This document shows positions 7,701-13,244 of a stretch of 19,446 nucleotides of DNA, piece after piece. The notes below the pieces were generated by a model. It was not told the origin of the DNA, ran no database searches, and was given only the letters and a program-made list of their open reading frames with translations. The stretch is from assembly GCA_031257735.1 (NCBI GenBank), contig JAIROC010000387.1:1-19446 (forward strand), given 5' to 3'. The stretch is from Bacteroidales bacterium (GTDB lineage: Bacteria > Bacteroidota > Bacteroidia > Bacteroidales > WCHB1-69). Each line of letters starts with the position of its first letter. The first letter of the stretch is position 1. Made by a program: the position numbers and the translations under genes.

Positions 7701-9529
7701 TAAACAATACTGTCTATTCCTTTATTAGGCATACTCACCCATACTTTCAACGTATCGTAACCATTCAGGCGGGCTTCATAATCGCCAATGCTGTCCTGTA
7801 CCTCAAAATCCCACAGTAAATTGCCCGTCCAATTATATGATACCGGCGCTTTCCCGTTGACAGAATATGAGATAATTGCCGAAGTTAAATCAGTATTTCC
7901 CTTGTTTTTTATAGTAGCAAAAACAGGAATTGTACTGTTTGGATAGATAACTACCGTATCGCTTATATTGATAGACTGAATTGCAACAGAATTGGAATCA
8001 TAAGCTCCCATAATACTTATACGCAGATCAGGACGATAAGAATATACATCAAAATAACCGCTACTAGTAGGAGGATTATTATCTGCATATCTCTGCCAAA
8101 ACATATTCGTTGTTGTTGCTTTTTTAGAATAATAATAGTATGAATATGTTGACATGTGTGTAGAAGTGGAACAGGAAGTACTTCCACAATTCTGTTCAAA
8201 CATAATAACAAGGTTGTCAATTCCATTATAGGAAAACGTCTTAGTGAAAGGAATATCAACCCATCCTGTTTGGGAAAAGTGAAAAAGTCCATCATACACA
8301 AGCATTGCATTTTGTGTTGCTGTTGCCCAATCATAATTATCAGCAGTCTTACTCCATGTTTTTTTGGAAGCAGGTACTGTTTTTATCCATACTTTCATAG
8401 GGAAAGAACCGCTGCCTGCTGAATGAACACGCAATGCTATCTTATTTATATTTTCTACTCCTCTGTTAGCTATTTCTGCTGCAGTATACAATGACATGGA
8501 ACGGGAATAGCCATAATTGTGTCTAAATGGATAGGTTCCGTTATCAGTACTTCCATCCTGTAATATCAGTTTTTTCTCTCTCCCTATTGCAATAACATAT
8601 CCAGACCTGTCAATCTCACAATTTCCTGCGCTATCCTTTCCTTCAATAAAATAGAGAATTTCTGTGCCATGTCTGTATTGTGGAATGTATACTTCCCATA
8701 AAGAATCCCCCGATACATTAGTCATTGGAAGAGTATCATTCACCGATACGCCATCGTAAGTTGCCGTATATATCAGATTGGGACTTATAATACTTGTATT
8801 GGTTTGGCTTTTTACTTTCGCATTGATTTTCCAGGGACCTGTACTGAAAACAGTATCCTTTATTAAAGGAGCTATAAATTTTACAATGGGAAGATACAAT
8901 TGGTGAGACGCTGCCTGTAATTCAAAATTATCTATCAACCAACCATAAGAAGCCTGTGTTCCGGGAGTATTCCCATGTTTGAGAATAAACCGAAATTGTA
9001 CCGAAAACCTGTTTACTACTCCCGCTAAATCGAAAATCTCCTCTTTCCACCACGATTGAGAAGGAAATACAGTACTATCGTTTGCTCTCCATTCAGGATA
9101 ACTTGCCGCATTAAAACCTCTTGTTGAAAATTTTGCTGCCGACCCCAAATAAGAATCTGTCGGTATGACCTCCCATAAATTAGATAGACTTGTTCTGTAT
9201 TCTATACGGGTAATATCTTCGGGAGAAACCTTACAAATATGACTGAACCGCAATATAACATAATCATAAGTAGTACAATCATAAAAAGGCGTTTGAAGAA
9301 TAATAGAATCACCGACACGATTGGGTACCATACCCAAGTACGACTGGGGATTTATTGTTGATGAACCAGGTAGATAATACAATGTATCTGGTCCCCACAA
9401 TCCTGTTGGAGAAATTGTGGTAAAAGTTACTGTACCGTCAAAGTCTTCTGTCCATGTTTGGACTGCCTGGGAATATATAGACGGCATTACCAATAGTATT
9501 CCCAAGATTGAAATAAAAATTTTTTTCAT
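1787..9529 (-). CDS. Giant T9SS-secreted multidomain surface protein (2,580 residues)
   Basis: Residues 1-20 are a signal peptide (MKKIFISILGILLVMPS, cleavage near YSQA). Residues 24-205 look like a MAM/jelly-roll domain (WTEDFDG at the start, GWLIDNFEL at the end). Three units of about 405 residues follow the order Ig-like, A-module, CARDB-like: 212-620, 622-1028 and 1580-1985. A right-handed beta-helix fills about 1030-1400 (repeated NNxI and GI patterns), with an extra CARDB-like domain at 1465-1577. A second jelly-roll-like domain lies at 1990-2148 (IDHITI end), three beta-sandwich domains at 2150-2480, and a type A sorting domain at 2492-2580 (LGQNIPNPATN, AGVYFYSMEYKG, LVKQLIINV). The A-module has a conserved Asn-Cys-x4-Cys pair in units 1 and 2 (C448/C453, C859/C864). 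No catalytic residues were recognised, so adhesion or surface display is more likely than enzymatic activity. The start is fixed by the signal peptide. Confidence 0.93.
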   Translation of the reverse strand: MKKIFISILGILLVMPSIYSQAVQTWTEDFDGTVTFTTISPTGLWGPDTLYYLPGSSTINPQSYLGMVPNRVGDSIILQTPFYDCTTYDYVILRFSHICKVSPEDITRIEYRTSLSNLWEVIPTDSYLGSAAKFSTRGFNAASYPEWRANDSTVFPSQSWWKEEIFDLAGVVNRFSVQFRFILKHGNTPGTQASYGWLIDNFELQAASHQLYLPIVKFIAPLIKDTVFSTGPWKINAKVKSQTNTSIISPNLIYTATYDGVSVNDTLPMTNVSGDSLWEVYIPQYRHGTEILYFIEGKDSAGNCEIDRSGYVIAIGREKKLILQDGSTDNGTYPFRHNYGYSRSMSLYTAAEIANRGVENINKIALRVHSAGSGSFPMKVWIKTVPASKKTWSKTADNYDWATATQNAMLVYDGLFHFSQTGWVDIPFTKTFSYNGIDNLVIMFEQNCGSTSCSTSTHMSTYSYYYYSKKATTTNMFWQRYADNNPPTSSGYFDVYSYRPDLRISIMGAYDSNSVAIQSINISDTVVIYPNSTIPVFATIKNKGNTDLTSAIISYSVNGKAPVSYNWTGNLLWDFEVQDSIGDYEARLNGYDTLKVWVSMPNKGIDSIVYDDTLTKIIYGRANILMEFVDTPADTVYNTGPFEVSARIHTFSGATVGTVSLFVASTHNGTSTNITLPMTFDARVNLWKTTIPHIQFGSDVTYSITLTDNLNNTIIIRKSYFVDKIDCINGVSKSILQGKSTNSDTYPFKHGYGYSRSMCLYPAEKTSKGGRIQKIALRVSTTGNGAFPMKIWLKTVPASKTTWDETTDDLDWSVLTQNATLVYDSVFHFNTLGWTDIPLTNLFFYNGVDNLVVMFEQNCGKSSCYSSAHMTTYSEYYYSTTAKNTFWQRYADNTPPVVGGNFTVKSTRPDLGITIDVVCPDSNSVELVAIESPEVITVGTVPIRVKLRNKGILDLKTCTINWSVNGGASMSRIWSGNLSEDFTDTTTIGDYISTVNQHDTFAVWVSMPNNALDSIMFDDTLMFVTLGCKGDLTGTKKVGIGGDFATLTAALNSIRDCKLIGDLTLQLHGIFTENIDLTNLAESMNGYSLTITSLYHNADSAIIRPSSDAGITLGKIRNLIIKDVTVDAATSGTYAIQFTDSCANILIRDCKLLAHPTTTLSSYCPVYRNSTDIVDSLFFIHNMLDGGYYGFYLSGGSSSALGTNVIFDSNTVSNNYHTGIHPDCIDFISCSYNTVLSRTDNTESTWYGLRMYKSNGSAIGNRIIQRSTDITAPYGIHAYYHNYYLNPNQSRALIANNEIILSTSSSTDVGYGIYAEYSKSDIINNSIYMTGSEDANGICINNTESNNIEIKNNSIVMTSPDAYPVYFKSTGNLNLYNMDYNNYYAPNNIGYYGNAITTMQAWQAQFPTDIHSVKVYPVYIDTTKNFLPLHSVGISCPLITGVTTDINGFTRRTTTTMGSYETYLSEQDLMLTRFSTWNNAIVKNQSSQIDINIVNLGMTSITDASFGWSLNGQVQSIVLWTANSPLPPLGQQTVSIGSFTAINADTFDVVVWIESVNGERDTVNWNDTVWASTHVILLSEFAPPFVEDTIYSLTFDVNAIIRTNTGAPLSPPKLTLISIIDGLYTLYDTLLMTLESNDIWTVSIPQQYYNSKIIYSLTVSDTMKTTSTITDSVFIKFTGFFIDSLIIGEGTITNTYTPMALYYNYSWSRQTYLYREICPEATPSGVYITKIAWQYVSSSSWNIPNQICYMRAVDDSIQNTGYIDPSSNGATQVWTGQTGATGPGWVEIVLTTPFFLPANKNLEIFWEHQNGTYVGLSYNWAHTATPYYMTVNFQDDDFFPSSYTGERSYNRPNIKITKRLTPNLYTGYNLSILEIVSPVNNSDELCTPNYVPVQVLIANLGTNDYDFSQYPVTFSAEVSNSGMTNTFSITKSTGILEAGKFDTVEIMSALSVMYTGVYDFKTWLTSSIDNVIYDDTLHDTYISNRISLPVNENFSSDDFVMPVQFLSAPVKDLGQEAWMPYTDTTLQILPFSGIGMLRYVGHYGAMALLTTRQLALNGVIDPELKFWYYHDATAHVLDKSYTDINIIVDDLPTTVMTLYRRADSTGWQQYTVDLRPYTNAQCVLIQFESMNRYNSQSAQYIDHITITSTPDLAISEIVISPEMDICNMTNKELKAILRTIVNQSIDLKGTSLTIQIGSQQPFTYPLTKLMPGISFDTVSVKTDVDLTDISSIKMYLTSPIDNNPLNDTATVVIDMHPQLAVTVKSLTGEKDCFKKGAQVQQEIVLSNIGNVNLSDIELELHITGDNSAQTVKESKTINLLAGDSIEYTFEEPYTAPADVKYQVLVKASLKCDPALINVSNVTYECIDMHNLSITGMNNPPKDKEDKVDSIESLTISVKNTDDLNQFEDVYVTAHIEDLNGQILNMLAGTISKVEHSSNRIFTFTEKYTVPNDSVYCIRVYLNNADNYPEDDTLFVTRRTNYNNVGIASLRTTNSFTLGQNIPNPATNSTRINYSIPEAGEVVFHVHSISGQLLYSKTINTEHGTNSIELNTNTFAAGVYFYSMEYKGQRLVKQLIINVTN
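6446..8896 (-). repeat. Tandem duplication of an Ig/A-module/CARDB unit inside the giant gene
   Basis: Unit 1 is 7670-8896 and unit 2 is 6446-7666, about 409 and 407 codons. The A-modules (8006-8572 and 6779-7330) are very similar in protein and still visibly similar in DNA, for example TATCTGCATATCTCTGCC at both about 6856 and 8080. Shared protein strings include YGYSRSM, KTVPASK, FEQNCG and FWQRYADN. A more diverged third unit is at 3575-4792, separated by the beta-helix. Confidence 0.85.
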
Positions 9530-9755
9530 TGTTGTTTAATTTTAATTAATGCTTACTCTTTGGTTACGGATTTTCAGCTTCCTCCGTTTTATTGTAATTT
9601 TGTTTTTATCTTTCTCTCATTTACCTGTTTCTCTCATTTCTATTCCAAACGCAAAGAAACATGTCTGAGCAATCAAAAATCATATTGACCAAATTCTACG
9701 ATACTCTTTAAATATTTTTCATCTGTTTATGTATTCATTCATTTATTGTTTTGTA

Positions 9756-10022
9756 TTACTGTCTTTCATCTTTAATGATTTTAAAAAAAACATTGTAGTG
9801 ATAATTGTCATCACGTACAAGGTTCTTTTTATCTCGTATGTGGATTTTGGAGTTTTTAGAAAAAGGGAACACAGGGAACACATCGACCGATATATGTAAG
9901 TATTCAGTCGAGAAAAAACGGGCAAAGAAATTCCTACCCTTTGTAGAAATACAAGGTTGTACATTGTTTTGGGTGTAAGTAATTGTTACTTCTGCTCTTA
10001 ATTTTAGCGCTTCCGAAACCAT
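9756..10022 (-). CDS. Small hypothetical protein (88 residues) upstream of the giant gene
   Basis: The ORF starts 57 bases after the -7 box of a leftward promoter and encodes MVSEALKLRAEVTITYTQNN and onward. There is no signal peptide or membrane segment. Its start resembles the doubtful ORF at 297-779, whose promoter region is also related. The central stretch YLHISVDVFPVFPFSK is faintly like the first strand of BACON/Ig-type domains, but this is only an impression. The last half is basic and ends KDERQ. It is followed by a 226-base gap before the giant gene on the same strand, in which no strong promoter was seen, so the two may share a transcript. It may be a real small gene, a leader or a remnant. 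Confidence 0.4.
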   Translation of the reverse strand: MVSEALKLRAEVTITYTQNNVQPCISTKGRNFFARFFSTEYLHISVDVFPVFPFSKNSKIHIRDKKNLVRDDNYHYNVFFKIIKDERQ

Positions 10023-10078
10023 TTACTTCTGTTTTTTAAAATATTACTTTATCTGTTTGTCGTCTCAAATCGACGATG

Positions 10079-10106
10079 CGAAGGTACAATAATTTTTTCA
10101 GACAAA
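10079..10106 (-). promoter_or_regulatory. Probable leftward promoter with variant -7 box
   Basis: The complement of 10079-10086 is TACCTTCG, one base off TACCTTTG. A TTTG complementary to 10103-10106 could be the -33 element, though the 16-bp spacer is short. The surrounding sequence parallels the promoter at 829-858 (GGTACAATA, T run, ACATTTATGTA). It would serve the ORF at 9756-10022 and perhaps the giant gene. Confidence 0.5.
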
Positions 10107-10140
10107 TGACATTTATGTACGATTTTTTTTGTTTTCATTC

Positions 10141-10161
10141 ATAATCTATTGTAATCGTGAG
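10141..10161. repeat. Upstream element shared by two promoters (copy 2)
   Basis: ATAATCTATTGTAATCGTGAG matches the 911-931 copy at all but one position and sits at a comparable distance from the neighbouring leftward promoter. Confidence 0.6.
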
Positions 10162-10203
10162 CTTCATTAATTGAAAATTGAAAATGAACTGACGTACGAT
10201 AAT
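10162..10203 (-). repeat. CGTACGTCAG-ATTTTCAATT repeat module (without insert)
   Basis: Read on the minus strand it is CGTACGTCAGTTCATTTTCA then ATTTTCAATTAATGAAG, the same unit as 1482-1517. It abuts the inverted-repeat element that starts at 10211. Confidence 0.75.
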
Positions 10204-10210
10204 GTCCAAA

Positions 10211-10333
10211 CAACGCCGTCATTGCGGGCTTGACCCGCAACCGAAGCGAAGCGGAGAGCAGCGGAGCTAATACACTGCCATAAAACGCATTGTCGGTTGG
10301 GGATTGCGGGTCAAGCCCGCAATGACGGCGTTG
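10211..10333. repeat. 123-bp MITE-like element with perfect 30-bp terminal inverted repeats
   Basis: Arms 10211-10240 (CAACGCCGTCATTGCGGGCT and on) and 10304-10333 are exact reverse complements over 30 bases and enclose 63 bases. The spacer contains GAGCAGCGGAGCTAA (10256-10270). The element carries no ORF. It is the best-preserved member of the AACGCCGTCATTGC family in the window and could form a long cruciform or RNA hairpin. The rest of 10023-10585 has no gene: it holds the repeat modules and the A-rich promoter region. Confidence 0.92.
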
Positions 10334-10400
10334 GGAAGCTACTCATTCTGTTCATTCAGACAAAAGCGCAGACTAATTCAAACGAAATCGCAATCTAATT

Positions 10401-10547
10401 CAAAAAAAATCACAAAAAAATCACAAAAAAACACACAGTAAAAAATTTTTTTCATTTTTTTCTCTCTCTACATCAGCGTACTAAAAAAAAAAAATCACTC
10501 AATCGAAAAAAAAGTTGAAAAAAAGTGATTGTAGTATTAAAAAAAAA
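10401..10547. promoter_or_regulatory. Phased A-tracts upstream of the lipoprotein promoter
   Basis: A-tracts at 10402-10409, 10414-10420 and 10425-10431 are centred about 11 bases apart, with TCAC between them. Further tracts at 10483-10494, 10505-10512, 10518-10524 and 10539-10547 are spaced at roughly one or two helical turns. Such spacing is known to give intrinsically curved DNA. It may act as an UP-like or curvature element for the promoter at 10528-10559. Confidence 0.45.
10493..10530. promoter_or_regulatory. Inverted repeat overlapping the -33 region (possible operator)
   Basis: AATCACT (10493-10499) and AGTGATT (10524-10530) are exact inverted 7-mers with a 24-base A-rich spacer. The outer bases TACT and AGTA add a looser match. 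The right half-site overlaps the -33 TTG at 10529-10531, so a bound protein could block or help polymerase. Confidence 0.35.
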
Positions 10548-10559
10548 GTGTTACCTTTG
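10528..10559 (+). promoter_or_regulatory. Promoter of the lipoprotein locus
   Basis: TACCTTTG at 10552-10559 is a perfect Bacteroidota -7 element. TTG at 10529-10531 is a plausible -33 element, with a 20-bp spacer. Transcription should start near 10566, about 20 bases before the small ORF at 10586. Confidence 0.75.
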
Positions 10560-10585
10560 CAGCAAATTTTTTTAGATAAAACGGA

Positions 10586-10729
10586 ATGACATTAGCAGGT
10601 ACAGAAAACAGCTACAAACTTTACGAGACATATGTGGTAAATTTCCCTATTAATGAGGGTAGTATTTGTGTTTATTATTGTAATTTTGTATTTAGAAATA
10701 AAAATAATCATGTGTGCCAGATACATTAA
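10586..10729 (+). CDS. Small ORF (47 residues) at the head of the lipoprotein transcript
   Basis: ATG at 10586 opens a 47-residue frame beginning MTLAGTENSYKLYETYVVNF and ending HVCQIH, with TAA at 10727-10729. It is the first ATG of the predicted transcript and ends 27 bases before the lipoprotein ATG at 10757. There is no signal peptide or membrane segment, and it is not recognised. It may be a true small protein, a translated leader affecting the downstream gene, or the leftover start of a lost gene. Confidence 0.35.
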   Translation: MTLAGTENSYKLYETYVVNFPINEGSICVYYCNFVFRNKNNHVCQIH

Positions 10730-10756
10730 AAAATCCCAAGGGCATGGGTGAATTTT

Positions 10757-11260
10757 ATGAAGAAAATAACACTGATAGTAGTAGCTTTAATGATTGGCTA
10801 CATAGGGATTTTTCTTGCTTGCAAGAAAAATGGAGGAATAGAATCTGTAAAAAATAATCAAGATAAACAGATTCTAAAAACATTTCATGATGAGGTTCTT
10901 TTATGGGAGAATCTATCTCAAGACTTATATAACATTGGAGCAGAAGAGTTAGATATTCCTACTGATTATTTATTCCCTCTTACTAAAGAAGAATATCAAT
11001 GGGATAGGGTAAAATTGCTTCAACTTACAAGTACTAATACAATATATAGAGTTTATATTTGGGAAAAACCAGAAGCACCAGGTTTTATTCTTGCTCAAAC
11101 TATGGCTATGGGGGGGGAATGTTGTTGTCACAAATGGTATCAAGATGGCAGTTGTAAAGATGATGGTTCTGACTGTGATGTAACTTATGATGCTGCGACT
11201 AAAGAAATTACAATTATTTGTTGTGATGAACCTTTGACCGCCGATGTCACTGATGAATAA
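10757..11260 (+). CDS. Cysteine-rich lipoprotein (167 residues)
   Basis: The ATG at 10757 gives MKKITLIVVALMIGYIGIF followed by the lipobox FLAC, with the lipidated Cys at residue 22. A GTG start three codons earlier (10748) is possible but gives a less typical signal peptide. The mature part is acidic and ends in a cysteine-rich tail: three consecutive Cys (122-124), then Cys 133, 140, 155 and 156, in a context of CHKWYQDGSCKDDGSDCD and TIICCD. That is seven cysteines in 35 residues, suggesting disulphides or metal binding. No named family was recognised. The next gene on the strand encodes a lipoprotein with a thioredoxin-like CxxC, so a redox partnership is conceivable but unproven. A G8 run (11110-11117) lies just before the Cys cluster. 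Confidence 0.8.
   Translation: MKKITLIVVALMIGYIGIFLACKKNGGIESVKNNQDKQILKTFHDEVLLWENLSQDLYNIGAEELDIPTDYLFPLTKEEYQWDRVKLLQLTSTNTIYRVYIWEKPEAPGFILAQTMAMGGECCCHKWYQDGSCKDDGSDCDVTYDAATKEITIICCDEPLTADVTDE
11110..11117 (+). repeat. G8 tract within the cysteine-rich lipoprotein gene
   Basis: Eight G bases span the codons of Met-Gly-Gly-Glu immediately before the Cys-Cys-Cys triplet. One extra G gives a stop after about 13 further codons, and one fewer G also leads to an early stop (about 22 codons). Either change removes the whole cysteine-rich tail. Confidence 0.9.
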
Positions 11261-11374
11261 ATTCTATATTTTGGAGGCTGTTTTTAAAGTATATTTTCTC
11301 GCATGAGGAAATTTTTCCTGAAAATAAACAATAATTTTCAAGATTACGTATTAATTAACATAAACAAAGACTTT

Positions 11375-11404
11375 AAAAAGACTTTTGAGATAGTCTCTTT
11401 TTTG
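11375..11404 (+). terminator. Weak hairpin with T-run between the two lipoprotein genes
   Basis: AGACT (11379-11383) and AGTCT (11392-11396) form a short stem, followed by CTTTTTTTG. The stem is only 5 bp, extended loosely by flanking A and T runs. It could cause partial termination, lowering expression of the downstream gene, or be chance. Confidence 0.35.
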
Positions 11405-11431
11405 TTTATACTGTAGTAAAATATTAATATA

Positions 11432-13081
11432 ATGAAAATAAGAAATAATACTTTGTTTATATTTTGTTTAATATTCTTTGTTTTGGGATGTAAAATCAAA
11501 GAAAAAATACATGAAGAAATATACGTGGAATTGACTATGGAATATGAAAAGGAGATAGAACAGGTAAATTCAAAACAATCTGCATCGCTTTTACATCCGA
11601 AACTCTATATGGATGATTTTGATACATGTTTTAGGTTTATAGATATTGGCAATAACATGATTCGTAGTTGGGACTTCACAAAAAACAGATATATTGATTC
11701 CTTTGATGTTGCTTTATATAATCATCAATTTATTCAAGATTATTTTTTTATGGGAAAAGATACGGTAATGCTTGCTTTCAACACAGTTTATTTTAATATG
11801 CAACATGATAATGCTGTGGTCATTATTGACAGACAAAAACAAATTATTGATAAAATGTCGTTTATTGGTGCGCCTGTTCCACTTGAAACAGGACAGTTGG
11901 ATACAATTGCTCTTGAGAAAAAGAATTTTTTTTATTCCGATTATCATTATTTTCCTCTTTTTTATTATAAAGGAGCTACAATAGCGTCACTGGCTACATA
12001 TGGAGGTGGTTGTTTTTGTGTTAACAATACACATCCACTCAATATAATTGACAATAATATATATCCGCTCGGTATGATTTATCCGACATCAACAAATACA
12101 AGATATAAGGTTCTGAATATTCCATTAAAGTGTGCAGAAAAAAATGTTTATTATCCTATAAATTTCAAATATGTACGTGGCGTCCAAAATAAAAACAGAC
12201 TATATTATGCTTTTGGAAGTACGCCAGTTATTTATGCTATGAATTTGGACAATCTATTTATAGACAGCAGTGTACTCGCATTTAATACTGTTGCTTCCAT
12301 AAAATCGTATACAGAAAAATATAATGAGTTTTTTGATTATTTACAAAGCGAATATTTAGATATGGTTTATAATCCTTTTATGGAAGAAATATATTGGTTT
12401 GCAAGACTATGTGTCGATACAAATTCGCCGGCAATATATCAAAATTATCCGATATATTCTTTTATTATTATAGATAAAAATTTACAAAAAAAGGGAGAAG
12501 GATTTCTTCCTGTTGGATTTTCTCCTCCAATCATTCCGTATAAAGAAGGATTCTTTGCTTTTAATAGGTTGAAATCCAAACAGGAAAGAATTATAAATTA
12601 CGCATTTTTCAGTTTTTCTTATCGTAAAGTTACATCAACGTATTTTGAAAGTGAACAGAAAAAAAGAATTGATAACAATACATTACAGAAACAGGACTAT
12701 TTGACTGATATTACAGGAAAGACAAGCGGCACATTTCTCATTCTTCCTTTGCATAATATGTGTCCGACATGTTTGAGTAAAACTACTAAATTTTTGCAAA
12801 ATATAAATGATGAAAGAAGACTTAAACATGACCTGCAAATTATTCTTACCAGCAATGATAAAGGAAAGCTAGATAATTTTATTGATACTATACACATAGA
12901 TAAGTTCAAGAAACTCCCAATATACATAGATAGCGCTAATATAATTGAATATTACTTTGTTGAATGGGTAAATCCAAGACTTATTATTCTTGATGATAAT
13001 GGGACAATAAAAATAGATAAGATTTATATTCCTAATAAAATGAATCAATTATTTATTGATATTGCATATAGAAAGGAATAA
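11432..13081 (+). CDS. Lipoprotein with beta-propeller-like body and C-terminal thioredoxin-like domain
   Basis: The product has 549 residues. MKIRNNTLFIFCLIFFVLGC is a lipoprotein signal, with Cys20 lipidated. Residues of about 50-410 show repeated short strand patterns (VVIIDRQKQII, SFIIIDKNLQKKG), like the DUF4221/six-bladed propeller lipoproteins common in Bacteroidales; this is an impression, not a firm match. Residues of about 430-549 look like a thioredoxin fold: a strand SGTFLILPL, the CPTC motif at 444-447 at a helix start, and WVNPRLIILDDNGTI (512-526), which fits the conserved cis-proline strand. A periplasmic or surface thiol-disulphide role is likely. An additional GCFC pair is at 194-196. 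The gap from the previous gene is 171 bases with a weak hairpin; no separate promoter is clear. Base use is AT-rich like its upstream partner. Confidence 0.75.
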   Translation: MKIRNNTLFIFCLIFFVLGCKIKEKIHEEIYVELTMEYEKEIEQVNSKQSASLLHPKLYMDDFDTCFRFIDIGNNMIRSWDFTKNRYIDSFDVALYNHQFIQDYFFMGKDTVMLAFNTVYFNMQHDNAVVIIDRQKQIIDKMSFIGAPVPLETGQLDTIALEKKNFFYSDYHYFPLFYYKGATIASLATYGGGCFCVNNTHPLNIIDNNIYPLGMIYPTSTNTRYKVLNIPLKCAEKNVYYPINFKYVRGVQNKNRLYYAFGSTPVIYAMNLDNLFIDSSVLAFNTVASIKSYTEKYNEFFDYLQSEYLDMVYNPFMEEIYWFARLCVDTNSPAIYQNYPIYSFIIIDKNLQKKGEGFLPVGFSPPIIPYKEGFFAFNRLKSKQERIINYAFFSFSYRKVTSTYFESEQKKRIDNNTLQKQDYLTDITGKTSGTFLILPLHNMCPTCLSKTTKFLQNINDERRLKHDLQIILTSNDKGKLDNFIDTIHIDKFKKLPIYIDSANIIEYYFVEWVNPRLIILDDNGTIKIDKIYIPNKMNQLFIDIAYRKE

Positions 13082-13083
13082 CC

Positions 13084-13150
13084 CCTGTTCGGACAAGGTT
13101 CTACCTCGTTCACTCTATCCGAGCAGGCGTGCCTGCATTTATTTTTAATA
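13084..13150 (+). terminator. Stem-loops after the lipoprotein gene, probable terminator
   Basis: CCTGTTCGGA (13084-13093) pairs with TCCGAGCAGG (13118-13127) in a 10-bp stem with one G-U. An overlapping palindrome GCAGGC-GT-GCCTGC (13123-13136) is followed by ATTTATTTTTAATA. The second hairpin plus T-rich tail starts about 40 bases after the stop codon. The TTCGGACA segment also resembles TTCGGGACAGG at about 19001, so it may be repeat-derived. Confidence 0.55.
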
Positions 13151-13182
13151 CGTTTCTCCGACAACGCGTTTTAGGGCAGGGG

Positions 13183-13244
13183 ATTGCGGGTCAAGCCCGC
13201 AATGACGTGCTGATTGTTGCGGGGAGCGCTTTTGAAACAACCCT
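13183..13244. repeat. Dispersed repeat with ATTGCGGG-TCAAG-CCCGCAAT palindrome
   Basis: The perfect 8-bp palindrome with 5-base loop (13183-13203) is the same as 10303-10323. It continues into GACGTGCTGATTGTTGCGG, GGAGCGCTTTTGAAACAA. The latter pieces occur in a different arrangement at 1220-1260 (GGAGCGCTTTCGAAACAA, then the complement of TGTGCTGATTGTT). The rest of 13082-13400 holds the terminator above and AT-rich DNA in which I see no clear promoter motif. Confidence 0.75.

Noticed and set aside
1787..9529. Protease or glycosidase function for the giant protein
   Set aside because: I looked for catalytic signatures (HExxH, Ser-protease GxSxG contexts, pectate lyase residues in the helix) and found none convincing; only structural domains are supported.
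9743..9964. Minus-strand 73-residue ORF overlapping the small ORF at 9756-10022
   Set aside because: It is in a different frame, starts later than the promoter-proximal ATG, and shows no domain or signal; the 88-residue frame is the better candidate.
10744..10857. Alternative ATG frame beginning MGEFYEENN at the lipoprotein start
   Set aside because: The short frame ends after 37 codons and overlaps the clear lipoprotein signal peptide in another frame.
10757..11260. NVEAL-type peptide precursor
   Set aside because: The Cys-rich tail and the propeller neighbour recall those loci, but there is no NVEAL-like motif and the protein has a true lipobox.
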